A DNA stretch of 64,000 nt from Loxodes magnus (lineage: Eukaryota > Ciliophora > Karyorelictea > Loxodida > Loxodidae), in the NCBI GenBank assembly GCA_946699065.1, contig CAMPDV010002443.1, positions 1-64,000 on the forward strand, in the 5' to 3' direction. Position 1 is the stretch's first letter; every line of letters begins with the position of its first letter. Both the position numbers and the translations under genes were made by a program. The notes below the pieces were generated by a model. It searched no databases and was not told the origin of the DNA. It worked only from the letters and a program-made list of their open reading frames with translations. Shown piece by piece: positions 12,265-22,244 of the stretch.

Positions 12265-12765
12265 AGTCAAGGTGATGAGATTCAACGAAGCGCGAGTAAA
12301 CGGCAGGAGTAACCATGACTCTCTTAAGGTAGCCAAATGCCTTCGTCATCTAATTAGTGATGTGCATGAATGGATTAACGAGATTCCTACTGTCATTCAG
12401 TAACTTTCTAGCAATGTAACTGAGTGAGAGAAACCGCCAGGTGGGGAGTTTGGCTGGGGCGGCACATCTGTTAAAAGATAACACAGGTGTCCTACGGCCA
12501 GCTCAGAGCAGATAGAAACCGCTCACAGACCAAAAGGGGAAAAGCTGGCATCATTTAACGTCTCATTGTCAGGATAAACTGGGAAATTATGGCCTATCGA
12601 TCCTTTTACGAATTTTAAGCAAGAGGTGTCAGAAAAAATACCACAGGGATAACTGGCTTGTGGCAGCCAAGTGTTCATAGTGACGTTGCTTTTTGATTCT
12701 TCGATGTCGGCTCTTCCTATCATTATGAAGCAGAATTCACAAGTGTCGGATCTTTCACCCGTCAA

Positions 12766-12821
<56 letters not shown>

Positions 12822-13170
12822 ATCACTGCGCCACCACAGTAATCCAACTCAGTACGAGAGGATTCGTTGGTCCAGATCTCTGGTATTGCCATTGGTTGAG
12901 CAGTCCGTGTGGCTACTCTACCATCTGCATAGATTATGACTGAACACCTCTAAGTCAGAATCTAATCTGGGAGCGACGCCTTCTATCTACTTATGAAAAC
13001 AATACTTTTTATATCCTCAAACCCTCCCCATGTCTGTTAACAGAATAAGAATGGCTCATTACATACAAGCAGATAGGATAGATCCTTTGTAGACCACTAA
13101 GTATTGACCTGGGGTTGTACGCATGAGAGTAAGCTTGCCTTACAATCTGATGAGATTATTACAAAGTCAC
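10495..13170 (+). pseudogene. 28S rRNA with an internal deletion (copy 1)
   Basis: Large-subunit rRNA beginning before CCCGCTGAACTTAAGCATAT and ending near 13,170, after GATAGATCCTTTGTAGAC. The sarcin-ricin loop (AGTACGAGAGGA, about 12,850) and the peptidyl-transferase segment (GACAGGTTAGTTTTACCCTA) are intact. At about 12,390 roughly 190 nt are missing: TTCCTACTGTC joins directly to ATTCAGTAACTTTC. The conserved block around TGCCAAGGGAACGG and GAATAAGTGGGA, present in copy 2 at about 41,355-41,540, is absent. That deletion removes conserved rRNA core, so the copy is almost certainly nonfunctional. Confidence 0.95.
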
Positions 13171-13961
13171 TTGATTTATCTCTTCTTTATCTCTCTGCTG
13201 GGACTTTACTCATTTAAATACCTAGTAATACCTAAAAGTAAGACCTAATAGTACCTAGTTATAATGAGAAGTAGCACCTAAAAGTAAAACCTAGTCGTAC
13301 CTAGTTGTACCGAGTAGTTGTAGCTATTAATGCCTATTTATACGAGAAGTTTTATCTAATAGTATCACTTAATACCTTGTATTACCTTATCATACCTATT
13401 AGTACCTAGTAGTACCTTTAGTTACTTATCTTTGTATCATCTATCTAGGGTTTTACATCGAGATTCTTATTACTATCTCTGCTGGGGTTTTACTTACTTT
13501 AACTTACATTGATTATTAAAGTACAAAATTTCAAATTTCTGAAAATTCGAAAAAAGAGAAAGCAAAAGAAAAAGTTTTGATAGATGAAGAATGAAACGAA
13601 GATGATGATACTTAAGTATTAAGCACTTTAAGTGCTTCCGTTTGAGAAAAGAAGATTCAATATAAGTAGATAAAAATTAGAAAAGAGACTTGTAAGCTTA
13701 AAATGATGTGCTTAATGAATGAGTTATGTGTGACAAAGGCGTAAATCTAAAAATTGAGAAATGCATATATAAGAAATGAAGGAGGGCTAAGAAAGTAAAA
13801 AGATCTTGATGCCTATAGTGGTGGTTTAGCGTATATTTTTTAAGACAAGTAGGAGTAAAAGGTGGGCTGTAGTATGGATATTTGAAGGGTAGTGTTATGA
13901 AACATAAATGAAGGGGGAGGAAAGGAGTATATAGAAAAAGGGGATGGAAATAGAAAAGTAT
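13171..13961 (+). other. rDNA intergenic spacer (copy 1)
   Basis: Spacer between the 28S 3' end and the next 18S start. It holds a degenerate minisatellite at about 13,214-13,435 and one copy of an A/T palindromic block at about 13,525-13,555. A purine-rich stretch precedes the 18S start and could contain the RNA polymerase I promoter. Confidence 0.8.
13214..13435 (+). repeat. IGS minisatellite, TACCTAGTAGTACC-type
   Basis: Degenerate tandem units built on TACCTAGTAGTACCTAG and TACCGAGTAG. The same array is shorter at about 41,675-41,790 in the second spacer. Confidence 0.8.
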
Positions 13962-14395
13962 AAATCTGGTTGATCCTGCCATAGTCATATGTTTGTCTCA
14001 AAGACTAAGCCATGCATGTTTAAGCATTTACTCGTGGAACTGTGAATGGCTCATTAAACAGTGATAGTTTATTTGATGGTGTGTTAGATAACCGTAGTAA
14101 TTCTAGAATGCATGCAAGTTGTTTATTAGATATTTAGTTTGTGTGGGAATTATAATACACGAGGACCATGAAGCATGGCAGGTCATTCAAGTTTCTGCCC
14201 TATCAGTTTTCGATGGTATTGGACTAACATGGCAGTGATGGGTAACGAAGAATTAGGGTTTAATTCCGGAGCCTGAGAGACCACATCTAAGGAAGGCAGC
14301 AGGCGTGCAAATTACCCAATCCTGAATGAGAAAAGAAATAACGACACTTGGCTTCGTCTCGGTGATTGTAGATTCAGTATCTTTTGCCTTAAGTT
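13962..14395 (+). pseudogene. 18S rRNA 5' fragment (copy 1)
   Basis: Starts at AATCTGGTTGATCCTGCC, the canonical 18S 5' end, and continues through CATGCATGTTTAAGC, TCTAGAATGCATGC and GGCAGCAGGCGTGCAAATTA. The 18S match fades at about 14,395, so only about 430 nt are present. It lies in tandem order after the spacer, as in an rDNA array, but is cut off before the WD40 gene. CTGCCATAGTCATATG also differs from the usual CTGCCAGTAGTCATATG. Confidence 0.9.
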
Positions 14396-14544
14396 ACTTT
14401 CTCTTTACGGATTTTTGATAAGAGAGTGCCTCATCTTTTATGATTTGGTCCCCTTTATTTTGGGTATAAATCATCTCCTTATTCCCTAAGAGAAATTAAT
14501 CTTTATTAGTTTGTATTTTATTAATAAATTAAATTTAATAATTA

Positions 14545-14617
14545 AATTTTAAATATTTTAATTTTTATTTCATTGTAATTAGTTTCTAAATACTAAAACT
14601 AATTTTATTTTTTATAA
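14545..14617 (+). promoter_or_regulatory. Conserved upstream block of the RING-WD40 gene
   Basis: The A/T-rich block including TTTATTTCATTGTAATTAG lies just before the ATG and is conserved in all three family copies, including the inverted decayed one at 29,499-29,570, whose further upstream DNA is unrelated. This points to a promoter or 5' leader. Confidence 0.4.
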
Positions 14618-17311
14618 ATGGATATATAACAGTGTCCTAACTGTAGAAATGCTTTCGATTAAGGTTAGTTTTAAGCCAAGCAACTTCCTTGCAACTGCGT
14701 TTAATGTTTCAACTGTCTAGGTACCATATATCAACTTACGGGAATGGTTTATTGTAGGAATCACCATCAAAGCTTTATTATAAGTCCTTAGGATCTACAA
14801 AACTACATGGTACAATAACCAATATAGCTTTAGTTACCTCAGCGCCATCAAACATTGAATTAATTATGGTTAAATCAATAACTCGATTGGTTATAGGAAT
14901 AATAGAATTAGAAATAAGAGCAGCTATAGTCCATAAGGAATACTATCAATGGTATTAGTTAGTAGTGGAATAATATCTGCTAGTAAGTAATTAAATGAAT
15001 ATTCAAGATCTTGATAGAATAATAAACTTAAAGAGTGAATAAGATTAAGAATTTATTGAATCGATTATCGGAACTCAGTATTTAATAATAATAGTAATAG
15101 CGCTAGCATATCCACCAGTAGGCAAATCAGTATTAGCTATAAGAATAATAGTAGTAATTTACGGATATCTTAGGAGAAATCAATGAGATGAATTAAGAAT
15201 AGAATATAAATTTAAGTGATTAAGGTTTGCGATATAATATTCAGTATTATCTCTTAAATGTCTTCAATTTTCTTAGAGATCATTCATAGGGTTAGATATT
15301 AACTTATTAAAAAGCTTGCTAGTTAATAGAATCTTATTTCAGCCAATAAAATGTAATAAGTGGTATATGTCAAGATCAATAATAATAATAGTAGTTTCAA
15401 TAAAAACAATTATAGGATCTTCAATAATAAGAAATATAACAAAATCAATAATTATAATACTTATATTAAGACTAAGCCTCCCTAAGACACTAAAATTAAG
15501 ACAAATAATAAGTTTAAGAGTAAGTAATGTAAAAAGACTAATCTCAGTTTAAAATATACCAAGAAGTTTCAAATTCTGCTTTAAGTAAGGATTAGCAGTT
15601 ACTTTAACATATTATTGAACTTTAGTTAGAGTAATAGAACTTATAAGTTCAATAGCTTTAAGAGCAGCCAAACTTGATAAAATAAGCCTTAGTGAATTTC
15701 AATACCTTAACGTTCGAATAGTTAATTCAAATCTTAGACCAACTAATACAATAACAAAGTATCGATATTTAATTTTTGAAGTAATCTCCTTTAAATCACT
15801 CAAGCTTAACCCTTTAGACCTCAGTCTTATTATAGTTATCTAGGGTATCTAACTTATAACTGGCTGATAAATTAAATTAGGTGTTAGAGTTATCTGGAAC
15901 ATCATAGGAAGTATCGTAGGTATCATCGAATGTGATAACGATACTTAACTACCTGAATGTTAAGTTTGCATCATAATAAAATTTCTCCGACATGAGATTA
16001 GTGCAAGCAGATCTATCGGACATGACATTTACTGAATGTGATTTCTCTAATTCAAGTTTCCATCAATGTAATTTAAGGAATACTAAGTTTATCGGTTGTG
16101 TATTGAGTAATGCTGATCTATCCGATATAGCAACTGAGTATCCTCATAAACTTAGAGGTCATTCCTACGGCATCAGCTCAATAGCTATCTCTCCTGACAA
16201 TCAATATATCATCACTGGTTCAGATGATAAAAAAATTAAGATCTGAGATTATTAAACATCTGCCTTAATCAATACTTTATCCGGACATACTCATTATGTT
16301 TTATCGGTAGTAATCTCCAATGACTCTAGATATATCATATCAGCATCTGGTGACAGAACCATAAAGATTTGGAATTTCCTTGATGGTACTCTCCTGAGAA
16401 CTTTAGAGGGACATACTGGTCCTATTAACTCGATAGTAATCTCCTCTGACTCTAGATATATAGTATCAGCATCATCTGACAAAACCATAAAGATCTGGAA
16501 TTTCCCTGATGGTACTCTCCTGAGAACTTTAAAGGGACATACTGATTCTATTTCTTCGGTAGTAATCTCCTATGACTCTAGATATATCATATCAGCCTCT
16601 ACTGACAAAACCATAAAGATCTGAAATTTCCCTGATGGTATTCTCCTGAGAACTTTATCCGGACATACTGATCGTATTACCTCGGTAGTAATCTCCAATG
16701 ACTCTAGATATATCATATCAGCCTCTACTGACAAAACCATAAAGATCTGAAATTTCCCTGATGGTACTCTCCTGAGAACTTTAGAGGGACATACTTCTGA
16801 TATTACCTCGGTAGTAATCTCCTATGACTCTAGATATATCATATCAGCCTCTACTGACAAAACCATAAAGATCTGAAATTTCCCTGATGGTACTCTCCTG
16901 AGAACTTTAAAGGGACATACTGATTCTATTTCTTCGGTAGTAATCTCCTATGACTCTAGATATATAATATCAGCATCTTATGACACAACCATAAAGATAT
17001 GGTCTTTTTCAGCTGGTTAGTGTGTATTAACTTTGAGTGATCACGAATATCCAATATGGTCGTTGGCATTATCAAAGGATTCAAGATGGATTTATTCTGG
17101 GGATGAATATGGCTACTTGAGAAGATGGAATTTATAGAGGTTGTTAAGTGTTGATGAATCTGTAGGATAGGTAGGTGTCAATTTAATTAATTTAATAATA
17201 AAGTAGTTGGATTGGAATAGTGTATATGCTCCCTATGGAATGAGATTGAGTGATTGTGAAGCAAGCAACATATAGATGAGTGAGTAGGACAGGAATAGAA
17301 TTATGAGTTGA
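14618..17311 (+). CDS. RING-like / Gln-rich / pentapeptide / 8-blade WD40 protein
   Basis: One uninterrupted frame of 897 codons with TAA/TAG as Gln and internal TGA as Trp. Residues 1-50 form a RING-like zinc finger (CPNC at 6-9, then C25, C27, C30, C33, C46, H49/H50). Residues about 60-450 are very Gln-rich and probably coiled coil. The pentapeptide repeat (ADLSDMTFTECDFSNSSF) starts at residue 459. From about 512 eight WD40 blades of about 42 residues follow, most ending TIKIWNFPDGTLLRTL, then a tail to about 897. Trp in the KIW motif is TGG in some blades and TGA in others. The stop is set at the TGA at 17,309 (IMS-TGA) because the inverted homologue diverges right after it. The order of a RING, a coil and WD40 resembles TRAF7 E3 ligases. 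Ligase activity is inferred. Confidence 0.93.
16276..17013 (+). repeat. 126-bp tandem repeats encoding near-identical WD40 blades
   Basis: In-frame tandem copies of a 126-bp unit that carries GACTCTAGATATAT, ATAAAGATCTGAAATTTCCC and CCTGAGAACTTTA. Differences are concentrated at the codons after GHT, before DSRY, between SAS and D, and before TIKIW. Confidence 0.95.
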
Positions 17312-17395
17312 GATGTTTTTATTAAATTAATGAACTTATTAAATTAATATATTTATTTAGATTAATGAATTTAAGTATTTGAATAAGCAGCACTC

Positions 17396-17592
17396 TATTA
17401 TACTACTATATAATAGTAATCTACTATACAGTTATACAGTTATATTGTTATAATACTAATCTATAATTTTATTATACAGTTATACAGTTATACAGTTATA
17501 TTGTTATAATACTAATCTATAATACAGTTATACAGTTATATTGTTATAATACTAATCTATAATACAGTTATACAGTTATACAGTTATACTCA
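17396..17592 (+). repeat. TATACAGT minisatellite downstream of the WD40 gene
   Basis: Tandem TATACAGT and related units, with a longer period containing TGTTATAATACTAATCTATA. Related arrays follow the other two family members at 45,495-45,692 and, inverted, at 27,135-27,260. Confidence 0.85.
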
Positions 17593-17599
17593 TATATAA

Positions 17600-18325
17600 A
17601 AATTACAATGATATTATACGTTTAAACAGCAATGATAATATATTAAATGTATACTAAAGTTGAGTTACGACTTTAAGCAATAAAGTAGGAAAATAACAAA
17701 GTGTCAATGTAGTTGAATAAATATATAATAATAATAAATTATAATGATATAAGTGTTTGTTTAAATTGTTGAGGTGTAAGACAAGAGTATGTAATTTGGA
17801 TTATGATTAAATTTGTGTAAAAGAGGGTGTAAGTATTTACTGAATAAAGGATTGAATGTGTTATTTTTTTAATCTAAAAGAGTAATTACGTTATTGTTTA
17901 AGTATTTTAAAAGGATAATTATTTTAAGAATAGTGGAATGTTTATTTGTTTATAATTGTTTATAAAGATTGGGAATAGTGTTTTGTGAGAAGAGAGAGTG
18001 CTGAATAATTATAAGAGTATAAAGATTAAAAAAAAGTTTTTTAAATTTTTTAATATTTTTTATTGAAAGAGGAAGAAAGCATATGGAAAATTATAAAAGT
18101 AATAATTTTTTAATTATAAAAGTTTCTGTTATAAAAGTTTTCTGTTATAATTTTTTTCTGTTGTAAAATTTTATTCAATAATATTTAATTTATGAGTTTT
18201 TTTAGGAGTTTACGGGTGAATTAAATAGAAGGTGTAGTTAAATTAAATTAAATTTTAATTTTTAATTTAAATTTGTAATTATTAGTGTGATAAGATTGAT
18301 ATTTAATGTAAATTTTTGCGAAAAT
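17600..18325. other. AT-rich stretch downstream of the WD40 gene
   Basis: No gene seen. It is collinear with 45,700-46,435 and so lies inside the large duplication. Confidence 0.5.
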
Positions 18326-19130
18326 AAAAATTTTGTTTTTTTGCTCAGCGTTTTGCACTGCAAGACATTTTTTAGGATGGACTAAATTTTTGCAAAATGG
18401 GACAAAGGGTGTGAAAGGGTATAAAAAGTTTAAAAGGTGTTAAAAGATAGAAGTAATAACATTTTTGAATTAAAGGAATTAAATTTTAAGAAAGGAATTT
18501 TAAAATTATTTTAGAAAAAAGTTTAAATTTTTTTTTTTTAATAAAAGGAATATTTTTTTACAGCATTTTGGTTATTTTTTTATTTTGAATTTAAAAAAAG
18601 TTTGAAAATTTAAAAGGATTTTTTTTGAGAGTTGAACATATTAGTGAAAGGAATAATTTTAATTCAAAAAAAATATTTTTAAGAAAAAATTTTAATTTTT
18701 GAATCTCAATAAAATATTTTTCGATATAAATAAGAACAGGGATATATTTTAAAATTTTATAAAAAAAATTTTTTTGAATTAATAAATGAATAATAAAATG
18801 TAAAAATTTAATTTTGTTTTTTTGCTCAGCGTTTTACACTGCAAGACATTTTTCGGACGGACTAAAATTTTTAAAAAATTTTGAAATAAGGTTGAATTTA
18901 TAAAAGTGTAAAAAAATCGGTTAAGTAAAAATTTTTTGATTTTTAAAGGATAAGCTGGTAAAGTTGTAGATGGACTTAAATTTGAATGCATTTATACAAA
19001 GTAAGGACTTAGATTTTAAAACTCCAAAAATATTGTGAATGTAAACATAGATAAATGTGTAAAAATTTTAATTTTGTTTTTTTGCTCAGCGTTTTAAACT
19101 ACAGGAAAATTCTCGGACGGAATAAATTTT
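18326..19130 (+). repeat. Three dispersed copies of a GCTCAGCGTTTT-containing element of about 65 bp
   Basis: Copies at about 18,326-18,395, 18,797-18,873 and 19,058-19,130 share TTTTTTTGCTCAGCGTTTT, then CACTGCAAGACATTTTT, then GGACGGACTAAA or close variants. The sequence between copies is unrelated AT-rich DNA. Two copies lie at 46,436 and 46,917 in the duplicated segment. The function is unknown. Confidence 0.8.
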
Positions 19131-20340
19131 TTATAAAAATTTCGAACTAATACTTTAATATCAATTATTTTTTTCAGCATGTTATTTTCGCAGTAATTTA
19201 ATAGATAAATTTATTAAGCGAAAATATTAAATAAACTTTTTCTATCTCAGAAGTTTTTAAAATGCAGAACAAATGTTTTTTAATAAAAGAAAAAGCAAAA
19301 TATCTTAAGGCAAATTAATGATTGATTATAATATTTAAATAGTATTTGAATAAAATAAGAAAGATACTGTATAAATTGAAGAGTCTAAATAGTTGAAGTA
19401 TGGAAAGTAGTAAAATTAGTTGATACTAAAGAATATGTTTTAAATAATAGTTTAACTAATATATTTAAAATAAGTAATATTTTTGATTAAATATAAATGA
19501 TAATGGTATAGGTTATTTTGAGAATAAATAAGATATTTAATACTTTATTTATGATTGAAGAGATATTAAAAAACATTGATTGATTAAAAAATGAAATAAT
19601 GATATGAGAAACAAAATGAAATGGTAAGTAAGTAATTAAAAAATGAGTATATTAAAGTATTAAATACTGATTCATAATAAAATTTTAAGAAATTAAGATT
19701 TTTATAATAAAAATAGTAGTTTTTTAAATGATTTATAGCATGAGAAATTTAAATAAGATATTCAATTAATTCTTAGAAATAAATATAAAATTTTAAGTTT
19801 AAATCTATTTTATAACTAGTTTATATATATCACTACTATTTATGTTTTATCAATATTTGAAGTTTAAAATAAAGCCTATGCAACTAATTAGTTAATTATA
19901 AACCTAAATTATTGATTGTTTATAATTAAATAATAATGAAATTAATTTTAAGTAAAATAAATTTGTAAGCTTTAAAATGTAACTAAAAGATTGCTCAATT
20001 AATTATATAAATCTAAATAAATATATTACTATTAACTATGAAATAAAACTAATAAATAAAAAGTATTTTTTAATAATGAAGGTAAAAGAATGTTTTAAAT
20101 GATTAATAATAAGCTATAAAATATCTTATCTAATAATTTAACTTTCTAGTTTAAAAATTAATTTCATTTTAAGGATAATAATTAGTATGCTTATTATTAA
20201 AAAAATAGTATACATTTTTATATTTTAGCATTTACAATATTTGAGTAACAAGTTAATAAAAAAGAATTAATTACATTTTTTAAAGAAATATTAATTATTA
20301 ATAAAGCTATTCTAAAAAGTACTACTTTTATTACATTTTA
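19130..20340. other. AT-rich stretch
   Basis: No gene or RNA supported. The left part belongs to the large duplication; the right part is unique in the window. Confidence 0.5.
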
Positions 20341-20344
20341 TTAT

Positions 20345-20895
20345 TACTAAACATAATTTTAGTCTTAATATCAGAAATATAGTCAGATTAGTAATAACCT
20401 AAACTTTTTCCTAAATACCTTTAAAATTAAATTCACTTCCACAAAGTCATAACTTTTATTTCAGTTCATATAATTAACAGATTTATGGGATACAAATTAT
20501 GACCAAATCATTATTTCTACCCAATTTCCTTTTGAGAACTATAAAACCAAAAAATTAAATAAACATTTTATTAAAAACCAAATTTACCTTATATAGACAT
20601 GCCACTGCACATATATTCAGATAACAACATCAAAGATTTTAGAAATTTCCAGAAAATAACTATATTAAACTTAGCAAATGTATAAGAAAGAAATAATATC
20701 AATCTTTTGCTTGAGAATTCATTCAAAAATTATATTTAAATTAACTTATCATATGAATCAGATACTTCATTTTTATTATCTCCTTAAAGTTATGTATCCT
20801 TCGTTTCATCTTCCAACTCTTACCCCTTGCTTCTTGTGCTTTCTTGTTGTTCTTTTGTATTCTAATTAATTATTCGTGTTTTTACCTACAAATTA
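20345..20895 (-). CDS. Hypothetical protein candidate, hydrophobic
   Basis: I do not recognise it. Read on the minus strand with TAA/TAG as Gln and TGA as Trp, a single frame gives a hydrophilic start (EQQESTRSKGQELEDETKDT), then hydrophobic segments (IVIFWKFLKSLMLLSEYMCS), then GKFGFQQNVYLIFWFYSSQK and GHNLYPINLLII. Composition and the run of charged then aromatic residues look coding. No clear ATG or stop is assigned; an intron ending in ATTAG may precede it at about 20,870. The standard-code frame on the opposite strand is its antisense shadow. Confidence 0.35.
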
Positions 20896-20949
20896 AATTC
20901 TTATTTAGTAGATTTCTACGAAAAATTTTTAGTATAAGTTCAAAAATTT

Positions 20950-21530
20950 TACTAAATATATAAGAGACAAAATGCAACATTATTTCTATAATACAGCTAC
21001 TAAAAAGTTTAAGAGAATGGCTAAAATATATGATAAGCTATTTAATAATATTTACCAATTTCCACTAATTATTTACACTAAGTTGAACAAATAATTTAGA
21101 CTATAAATTTTAGTATATATAAACTTAGAACACAATCCTATAATTTTCGAAAAGATTTCTAAGATTATCATTATCCTATTGATAATCCCTACTGTATGTG
21201 TGGAGAGTATTATACATTCAAGCATATTTTTAAATATAAATGTTATTCTAATATAAGAATTTATTATTTTAAAAGATTGGGAATTATAACTTAAGACGCT
21301 TATATTATATGATTAAGGACTTATAAACTCATTTCGAAGTCTTATTTGGGATATTTAGATTTATAAATAAAAATATTTAACAAGAAACTTAAATCAAGAA
21401 GACTAGAATCATTAGAAATGGAAAAAGCAAAAAGTAAGAAATAAAAGATGATACTATAGCATGAGTAATTAAAAATTGATGAGATCAAAATTATGTTTAC
21501 AAAGCATTAAAAAATGTTAAAAAGCTTTAC
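20950..21530 (+). mobile_element. LINE C-terminal remnant with zinc-binding motif
   Basis: One frame with TAA/TAG as Gln reads NPYCMCGEYYTFKHIFKYKC at about 21,180-21,250 and continues coding-like to about 21,500. The CxCG-x7-H-x5-C pattern is the zinc-binding motif often found downstream of LINE reverse-transcriptase domains. The upstream part (from about 20,970) is in a different frame. No reverse-transcriptase core is visible, so it is a 5'-truncated or decayed insertion. Confidence 0.5.
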
Positions 21531-22025
21531 AAATATTTACTAAAGTCTATAATTGAAGAAAGTAATTCTTACAGTTATAAATGTCAAAAAACTCCTTTAG
21601 TTTAAAAGTTTAAATTAAAACATTTGAATTTATTAAAATAATAAACTTTCTAAAAATATTTAAAATCAATCAAAGAACTTTTGACCACTATTTGGAAACA
21701 AAATTTAATTATTGGATATAATATACTTTTGAATATAATTATTCCCATCTAATAATTTTAGTTTTTTAATTAAAAAAAATAAAATTTATATACATTTATT
21801 TTCCTAAATTTCTTTGCAAATCTCAACTTTAGCCTTTAAACTAAACTTTAATGTTTATTTAACTAACTTCAATCTATTTTTTCAAATTTAGAATGTAAAA
21901 TATTTCTTTTTTAAGGTTTATTAAAGTCTTTTTATTACTGCTTTATAGATCTATTATAGACTGTTCTATAATTAAAAGTTTATTTTTGAAATTATAAGCT
22001 AAAAATTGTATTTAGACGATAAAAA

Positions 22026-22098
22026 CGCCGACTAAGGGACTTGAACCCTTGACCACCAGCTTAAAAGGGTGGCGCTCTACCGACTGAGCTAAAGCTTA
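22026..22098 (-). tRNA. tRNA-Lys(UUU), probably a pseudogene
   Basis: The minus strand folds as a tRNA with D-arm TAGCTCAGTCGGTAGAGC, anticodon loop CTTTTAA (anticodon TTT) and T-arm GGGTTCAAGTCCC. The 3' acceptor half AGTCGGC is canonical, but the 5' half is TAAGCTT instead of GCCGACT, so the acceptor stem does not pair. The anticodon stem also has a C:C mismatch at pair 30:40. Probably nonfunctional or 5'-truncated. Confidence 0.75.
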
Positions 22099-22171
22099 TT
22101 TATTATTATATGACTTATTTAAAAATAACTAATATCTTTATAGTTTATTTATCATTTTACTTTCATAAAAA

Positions 22172-22244
22172 TGGAGAACACGGGTATCGATCCCGTTGCC
22201 TCTCGTATGCGAAAGGAGCGCTCTAGCATTTGAGCTAGATCCCC
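22172..22244 (-). tRNA. tRNA-Ala(CGC)
   Basis: A 73-nt cloverleaf on the minus strand: acceptor GGGGATC/GTTCTCC with one T:T mismatch and one G:T pair, D-arm TAGCTCAAATGCTAGAGC, anticodon loop TTCGCAT (anticodon CGC, Ala) and T-arm ACGGGATCGATACCCGT. The anticodon stem CTCCT/ACGAG has a C:C mismatch at the fourth pair. It lies about 70 bp from tRNA-Lys in the same orientation. Possibly a working gene, possibly decaying. Confidence 0.8.

Larger units (their letters stand above)
9405..19960 (+). repeat. Segmental duplication, copy A (partner 38,353-47,850)
   Basis: The same order in both copies: 18S 3' part, 5.8S, 28S, spacer, 18S 5' fragment, RING-WD40 gene, TATACAGT array, GCTCAGCG elements. 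Similarity ends near ATTATTGATTGTTTATAATT at about 19,910-19,960. The copies differ by several deletions in rRNA, one or more WD40 blades and many small changes. Confidence 0.92.

Noticed and set aside
10788-12765. Short standard-code ORFs on both strands inside the 28S region
   Set aside because: They lie wholly within conserved rRNA sequence and are not proteins.
10495-13170. R2-type retroelement or group I intron in 28S
   Set aside because: The 28S is interrupted by a deletion, not by an insertion.
16294-16488. Minus-strand ORFs opposite the WD40 blades (also 44,673-44,975)
   Set aside because: Antisense of a proven coding tandem repeat; they repeat only because the blades repeat.
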